Assembly: GCF_030272615.1 (NCBI RefSeq)
Contig: NC_081411.1
Location: 158,014,471-158,078,470, forward strand
Reading direction: 5' to 3'
From: Cryptomeria japonica
Lineage: Eukaryota > Streptophyta > Pinopsida > Cupressales > Cupressaceae
Length of the DNA: 64,000 bases
The notes under the pieces are model-generated. The model did no database searches, was not told the DNA's origin, and was given only the letters and a program-made list of their open reading frames with translations. The stretch's first letter is position 1; each line of letters opens with the position of its first letter. Of the stretch, positions 59,162 to 64,000 are shown one piece after another. The position numbers were made by a program, and so were the translations under genes.

Positions 59162-60300
59162 TTGGATGCAAGTTCTCCTTCGAATGTAATCTAAATATTC
59201 GAATAAAATATAACAACAATAAATAAAGAATCTTAAATCAATTTATTATTATTTCAAAATTAATAGATTAAATTAAGCATAAACACTTTGTACAAATTAC
59301 CACAATAAAAAATGAACATCCCAAAATTGAATTTTCCTTTAGTCAATGGGATGAAATCAAATATCTATAAACAAATCTGCTATCACCATTGAAAAATCAA
59401 TACCATCACATGACAAGGATGAATCTGGATCTCCTCTTCTCAATTTTGTATTATCTCCTCTTGTGCACTCATAGTTATTCTCAAATGTTTCAAAGGCTAG
59501 TTAAATCCTTTTCTCTATGTAGACACATATTGTCTTATGTAGCTCCTTCTTCTCATGCATTCCACACCTCTACCTACAGTGCATTCTATCAATGGGATCT
59601 TGGCTTTATTTAACTATAATTCCTTACTCACTTTGTGCACATCTACCTTTCCATATCATTCTCCATGCAAATGTTGTCTCTCTTCACTATATTAATTGAT
59701 GCACGCGTTTTGTTTTTTAATACAATAAATTCTCCTTTGTTTTTTTGTGTGGTGATCCTATGTGGTATTTTGGGTTTTTCTTAGCTTAGTGGCTTGGTCT
59801 CTTTATCTTTTGTTCTATTCTCTGGCATCCAAGTTATGTTTGGAGGTAATTTTCTTGGCCTTTTCCTAATCGCAGATCTAATTAATACAATTTCTTCTCT
59901 ACTTTTTTGGGTTGTCAATGTGTTTTATTTTTTCCCTTTCTTCCTAGGGTTTTGGATTATTTCCTTTTTCCTAGCTTGGTGATTAGGATTCAAGTTTCCT
60001 ACTTCATTATTGTTGGTTCTATTTCCATTCTTATTTATACTTTCTAGGAGGCCTTTTAGGGTAGTTAAATATCCTTGATCTAGGCTCTTTCGACCTAGTT
60101 TTGATTCTCATTCATTGGGGGTTCTCAATATAGTGGGTCCTTAGTGTTCATAGTTTCTCCTATGTGCCCTCTCACATGGTTGCAACTTGCAAATTTGGTG
60201 CTTTACCTCATGCTACTATTTTGTGCCCTAGATTGGGTCAATTTTTGGTTGCTTGTTGTTCAAAGAAGACTATCTTTGTCCATGGGAGATTTAACCACTT
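59162..60300. other. Probable remnant of the gypsy 5' LTR and unassigned DNA
   Basis: Follows the PBS remnant. 59620-59740 resembles 56565-56690, so the two may be parts of one LTR pair. The rest is T-rich DNA with no recognised gene. Confidence 0.35.
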
Positions 60301-60306
60301 TTTGAT

Positions 60307-60687
60307 GTGATGGGAAAGTGGGTTTTGGGTTCTCATGATTTAGCAAACTCTCTTTGTGGTAGAGTTGATGATTCTACCCTTAGAGAGATCGCCTCTTCTG
60401 ACCCTTGCTCTTTGTTTGGGGCTTTGTTTTTTCTCTCTCCTAGGGTTTTGGCCCTGGTGTTCATTGACAAGCTCTACCCAGAAGGTGTTTGTACCTCTTT
60501 TTCTATTGTTGAGATATTCAAGGTTTGGGTGATCATGTTTTCACCCTTGATAGTAGTTGGGAAAGGAACTTTGGCTCTTTGGTTTATTGCCTTAGTATTT
60601 TATATGCTTCTCAAGGTTAGAGGAGGGAGTTTGTGGGGTTTTATGGCTATGCATGATTCAAAGGTTGAAAACGTCATTTTGAAGTAG
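60307..60687 (+). CDS. Unidentified 126-codon open frame
   Basis: An ATG-started frame of 126 codons, mostly hydrophobic (LFGALFFLSPRVLALVFI, GTLALWFIALVFYMLLKV), with a polar start (MMGKWVLGSHDLANSLCGRV). No family recognised and no upstream promoter seen. The T-rich plus strand inflates hydrophobic codons, so it may be a chance frame or a scrap of an element. Confidence 0.15.
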   Translation: MMGKWVLGSHDLANSLCGRVDDSTLREIASSDPCSLFGALFFLSPRVLALVFIDKLYPEGVCTSFSIVEIFKVWVIMFSPLIVVGKGTLALWFIALVFYMLLKVRGGSLWGFMAMHDSKVENVILK

Positions 60688-61699
60688 GGTCTATTCTAGC
60701 AGTAGTTGCTTGGCACGGGTGACATGCCAGGGGCTGGTATCCCTACATGCATCTTACCAGAGAGGGCTCAAATTCCTTTGTTCTTGCTTCTATGGTGGTT
60801 TTTTTTTTGGTGGGCACTATTTTCTTCCTAGGTCTCTATTAGGATTTACTTTAGTGGCAAATATTTTCCAATGTCAAATATTTCACATCAGTGACCTAGA
60901 AAATGGTGAATATATTGTACCAATCGAGGGTGGCCATTTCGCCTGGACATTATAAATATTCATCAAATGAACGACATAATCACCCATTGTTTTATGTAAT
61001 TAATTGCATCTCTATCAAGATTTCACCAATAGAATCTATATTTTTCACACGATAAATTCAATATTTTCGTGTACACTTTCTGAGGTTGTCTTAATAGATG
61101 ACCATAATTCACCAATAGCCATATAAAGATTTATTGGCTAGGAGGACCCAATTCACCTAGCATTTTGCGGAAGCATGTCTCAATTCAACCCAATTTTCAT
61201 CAACTCTATTATAATTGCCAATTAATTGGACGATCCATAATCGCCTCAAAAATTACATAAGACTTGTTAGATTAAGCATGATTTGCCAAATATTTGTATA
61301 CCATATAAAATTCCCATCGAATTCACCAAATAAGGATTGGTATAAATATAGTCAAAGATCAAATTTATCACTACACAATTTGGTAGATTTTGAGCTCTCA
61401 ATTCATATCACTAGCGAAGTTTTAGACCAAGAACAATCATTGTTGCTGACTGAATTGGTAACTGCTAGTGACCTAAAGGTAAGTGATTATATTTTTTAAG
61501 TGTTATAATATTATTTTGAATTCATCTCTTTTTGTTTACACTATTGAGTTCATTCTTATTCAGTGAAGACTCGTTAGTGGTCACCTAGGAGACCTCACAC
61601 ATCTAGATTGTAGGTCATAGGGCCAATGAATTATATAGTCTATTATTACTTATCAACAAGTTGATTATTTTTTGCAGCCTTTCTTTCGTTAGAGATGTA
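60688..61699. other. Intergenic DNA
   Basis: No gene recognised. Short open frames at 60710-60955 and 61215-61499 lack motifs. Confidence 0.4.
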
Positions 61700-61701
61700 A
61701 A

Positions 61702-63052
61702 ATGGGAAAAAGGGTAGGATTCCTGCATGTGGGGAAAGCCAAGAGAGGCCAACAAAACGCAGAATGTTGTCATCATACTTTGGCGTTGGCAAAGATTTTG
61801 TTAAAAATCAGGAAGGTACATCATCACAAGTACAAGTACAAGATTCACAACCTACACTACATATTGAAAAAGGCCTCAAACCTAATATCTCAGATCATGA
61901 TGAACTTGAAGATGATTTTTTGGTAGATACCCAGGCTAGCCGTAATGATATAATTGACTTGGGTGATAATGCCACAGATGATAATGGACGAAAGGGGAAA
62001 AGAAAAGCCAAAGAAACAAAAGGATCAACCAAAATCAATAAAGGATCGAGAGTGGGATATGTCAATGAGGAATTTTCAAATTAATTAGGTGTTAAAGTAT
62101 CCATTCATTGAACCAGTAGAGAATCCAATTGAAGGCGAGCCTCCAAATGAATGTAGGTGTAAGATTCACACTTGGAACATAAAAAGGAAAAGAGTTTGTA
62201 CCTAAAAGTTAACACCATAGAAAAGCATATGGGTAAAGTTTACAAAAAAAAAAATGATAGATGGATTATAAAAATCAGTGATAAGATGGAAAACAAAGGA
62301 TGAATGCCAAAGAATTTTCTTTTCAGGAGAAAATACAGACAAAGCCTGTTGAAGTTAAAGGTTTTATTGAAGCTATTCTTGAAAAAGAAATGCAAATAGA
62401 ACAACTGAAAAAAGATATTCAGTTAAGTATTGTTTTTTATATTTTGAGTAGAGGGTGTTCTATGAAAGACTACCCATCAATGAGTGGTTTATTACACTTT
62501 TTGAAAGTTCCAAACTATCCTACTAGTCACTGGTTAGTAAATAGTGGATGGGAATGGGAAAGTTGTCTTGCTGAGGTTGAAAAAGAAGATGTAAAGGAAA
62601 AAATAAGAGAGGAAAAATTTATTACGTTTCCTTTAGATGAAGTTACATTAGTATGTAATACTGAGTTGGTATCCATGCACATTTATACTATACAAAATCA
62701 TTCCTGCCAACCTCATCTAGTATATGTTGCTAAACTGAAGGATAGTGAGACAATGAAAAACTTATTTGAACTAGTAAAGAGTTGTTTAATTTAATATGGA
62801 GGTATGGATGACATGACGACTACCAAAAAGTTGGTGTGTGTTGGAGCAGATGGAGCTTCAGTAATGCAAGGTCACAGGAATGATCTTTGTGGAAAGATGG
62901 AAATTTTTTGTGCACCCTACATTACTAGAATTCATTGCATGGCCCACAGAATGAATCTATCTTTTACAATTGTGATAAAGAATGCTCGAGAAAAAAAAAT
63001 TGAACATTTAATAAGAGAACTCTACCAACACTTTTGTCAAAGTCCCAAATGA
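61702..63052 (+). pseudogene. hAT-superfamily transposase, ZNF862/KIAA1586-like
   Basis: Cut-and-paste transposase. The N-terminal part is in alternating frames: MLSSYFGVGKDFVKNQ and a polar acidic linker (61764-62084), then FIEPVENPIEGEPPNECRCK with HTWNIKRKRVC and TIEKHMGKVYKKK (about 62095-62250), the zinc-finger region of this group. From 62300 one frame runs to 63052 (251 codons) broken only by TAA at 62792. It reads MKDYPSMSGLLHFLKVPNYP, CNTELVSMHIYTIQNHSCQP, then KKLVCVGADGASVMQGHRND, YITRIHCMAHRMNL and HLIRELYQHFCQSPK, the conserved GADGA..MQG, CMAHR.NL and YxxFxxSPK blocks. The C-terminal dimerisation domain is missing: the match stops at 63048. No terminal inverted repeats or 8 bp duplication were identified. 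Confidence 0.75.
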
Positions 63053-64000
63053 TATGTAATGTGGGGAAACATGAATGGTGGAGAGATCAAGAGGAAATCT
63101 TTTCTTCCCTCCAACGAGAGATGAAAGTTTCACTACGGATTTCCCTTTAATCACCTTAGGAACATTACATTTAAAAGACGGGGGAAATTCAATAGATCCA
63201 ATCTCTAAGGAGAGAGATTTAATACTAAATGAATTGATAATGAGGTAGAAATGACAAGCTAACCCCTCTTTTAAAATGGAAAATGATTGAATTATGTGTT
63301 TTGAGACCAAGTGTAAAAGTAGCAAAGAAATGATTATAACTTGAAATAGAAGTGTGGGATAAAGTTGCGCACCTGGATCTAGCCATAATATGTCAAGACA
63401 AAGCTGCCCTATGAATTTGAGGAAAAGTTGTCGGGATTGTGTTGAAAGTGCACACGGTTGTTCAAAAAATCCAAGAAATAAAAAGGGTTTTTCCGCCTCT
63501 ATAAATGGAGTCCAAATCCACAAATATAGTTGCACACCTACAACCTACAAACCAAAAAGAGAGAAAAAGGGGTTGAGTTAGGGGGTTTGCCTTCAGGTCA
63601 AACCCCAGTTTTGGAATTAACCAAATGATGAAAGAAAGTACTAAATGTAAATGAAATATTGAAATGTAATTGACCTCAAGGGAGGTTGTGATAGAAATGT
63701 AGGTAGATTTTATTGATAAGTTGATTTTTTGTCATACGCTAACACAAGGGAAGTTGCCACACTTTAAGTGCAAATTTCAATGCATAGTTTGAAAGAAAGG
63801 GCCCCAAGATCATGCCTTGTCCTAGGAGAACTAGGGCAGCATGCCCCTGTCCTTCCCTTAACTCAGGATAGGGAATAGGTTTAGGCAGTTTAGAGTGTGG
63901 AAAATGTGCAGTTTTGGGGATTGAGCAAGTCTTAGGTCTCTGATTAGGCTTGGGGACTCAATTTGCCGATGTGAAGACCCTAATGTGTCAAAAATTGCAA
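63053..64000. other. Promoter- or LTR-like block at the window end
   Basis: The hAT match ends abruptly at 63052. The following sequence is less AT-rich, with a TATA box (TATAAATG at 63500) and then a leader-like, purine-rich 'agagagaaaaaggggttgag' and 'tagggggtttgcc'. This layout resembles an LTR (U3-TATA-R) or a gene promoter reading rightward out of the window. The 175-codon minus-strand frame across it (63008-63535) has no recognised motif. Confidence 0.3.

Noticed and set aside
63008-63535. 175-codon minus-strand frame as a gene
   Set aside because: No motif, overlaps a TATA-bearing promoter-like block and the end of the hAT relic on the other strand.

Overview
The window looks like intergenic DNA from a large, repeat-rich plant nuclear genome. 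Almost everything recognisable is a retroelement, a DNA transposon or a broken copy of a plant gene, set in very AT-rich sequence with microsatellites. The gene fragments come from plant families: ALKBH1-type dioxygenase, chloroplast RelA/SpoT homolog, TOPLESS-related corepressor, COBRA-like protein, PPR and F-box proteins. A conifer or other gymnosperm is my guess from the density of old, nested elements and scattered gene fragments. That guess is inference; nothing in the sequence proves it. I see no gene that is convincingly intact, and no rRNA, tRNA or CRISPR array.

Layout. 1-11 kb: two of the four copies of a dispersed 'TATA box + short first exon + GTAAGC donor' module (about 1.13 and 8.93 kb; the others are at 29.2 and 53.4 kb), an unassigned open exon at 2.6 kb, two decayed coiled-coil ORF relics (3.9-5.0 and 6.4-7.2 kb, the second between diverged ~500 bp direct repeats), and the C-terminal part of a PIF1-type helicase on the minus strand (9.8-10.7 kb). 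11.3-14.3 kb: ALKBH1 and RSH fragments enclosed by ~184 bp direct repeats, which looks like a gene-capture cassette. 18.9-21.0 kb: a candidate non-autonomous CACTA element with a 3 bp target duplication. 21.7 kb: a PPR scrap. 23.7-23.9 kb: an array of tiny CTACC/GGTAG palindromes.

30.9-37.3 kb: an apparently full-length L1-type LINE on the minus strand with a 12 bp target-site duplication, a short A tail, ORF1 (DUF4283-like region, CCHC knuckle, AT-hook) and ORF2 (APE endonuclease, RT, zf-RVT), all carrying stops. 39-46.4 kb: relics of an F-box gene, a TOPLESS-related gene (plus) and a COBRA-like gene (minus), then a 122 bp element with perfect 28 bp inverted ends. 47.25-51.43 kb: a complete but non-autonomous Ty1/copia element (minus) with LTRs, PBS, PPT, gag and protease, in which a ~140-residue acidic region takes the place of integrase and RT. 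55-59.2 kb: a minisatellite, a copia-like LTR (plus) and a Ty3/gypsy gag-protease remnant (minus). 61.7-63.05 kb: a decayed hAT transposase of the ZNF862/KIAA1586-like group (plus), followed by a promoter-like block.

How the parts relate. There is no pathway or operon here. The common process is insertion, gene-fragment capture and decay. Nonsense codons in many relics are TAG or TGA where CAG or TGG is expected, as cytosine methylation and deamination would produce. The parts most worth a second look are the four-copy promoter/exon module, the ALKBH1-RSH cassette, the gag-protease-acidic-domain copia element, the perfect inverted repeat at 46.2 kb and the micro-palindrome array at 23.8 kb.
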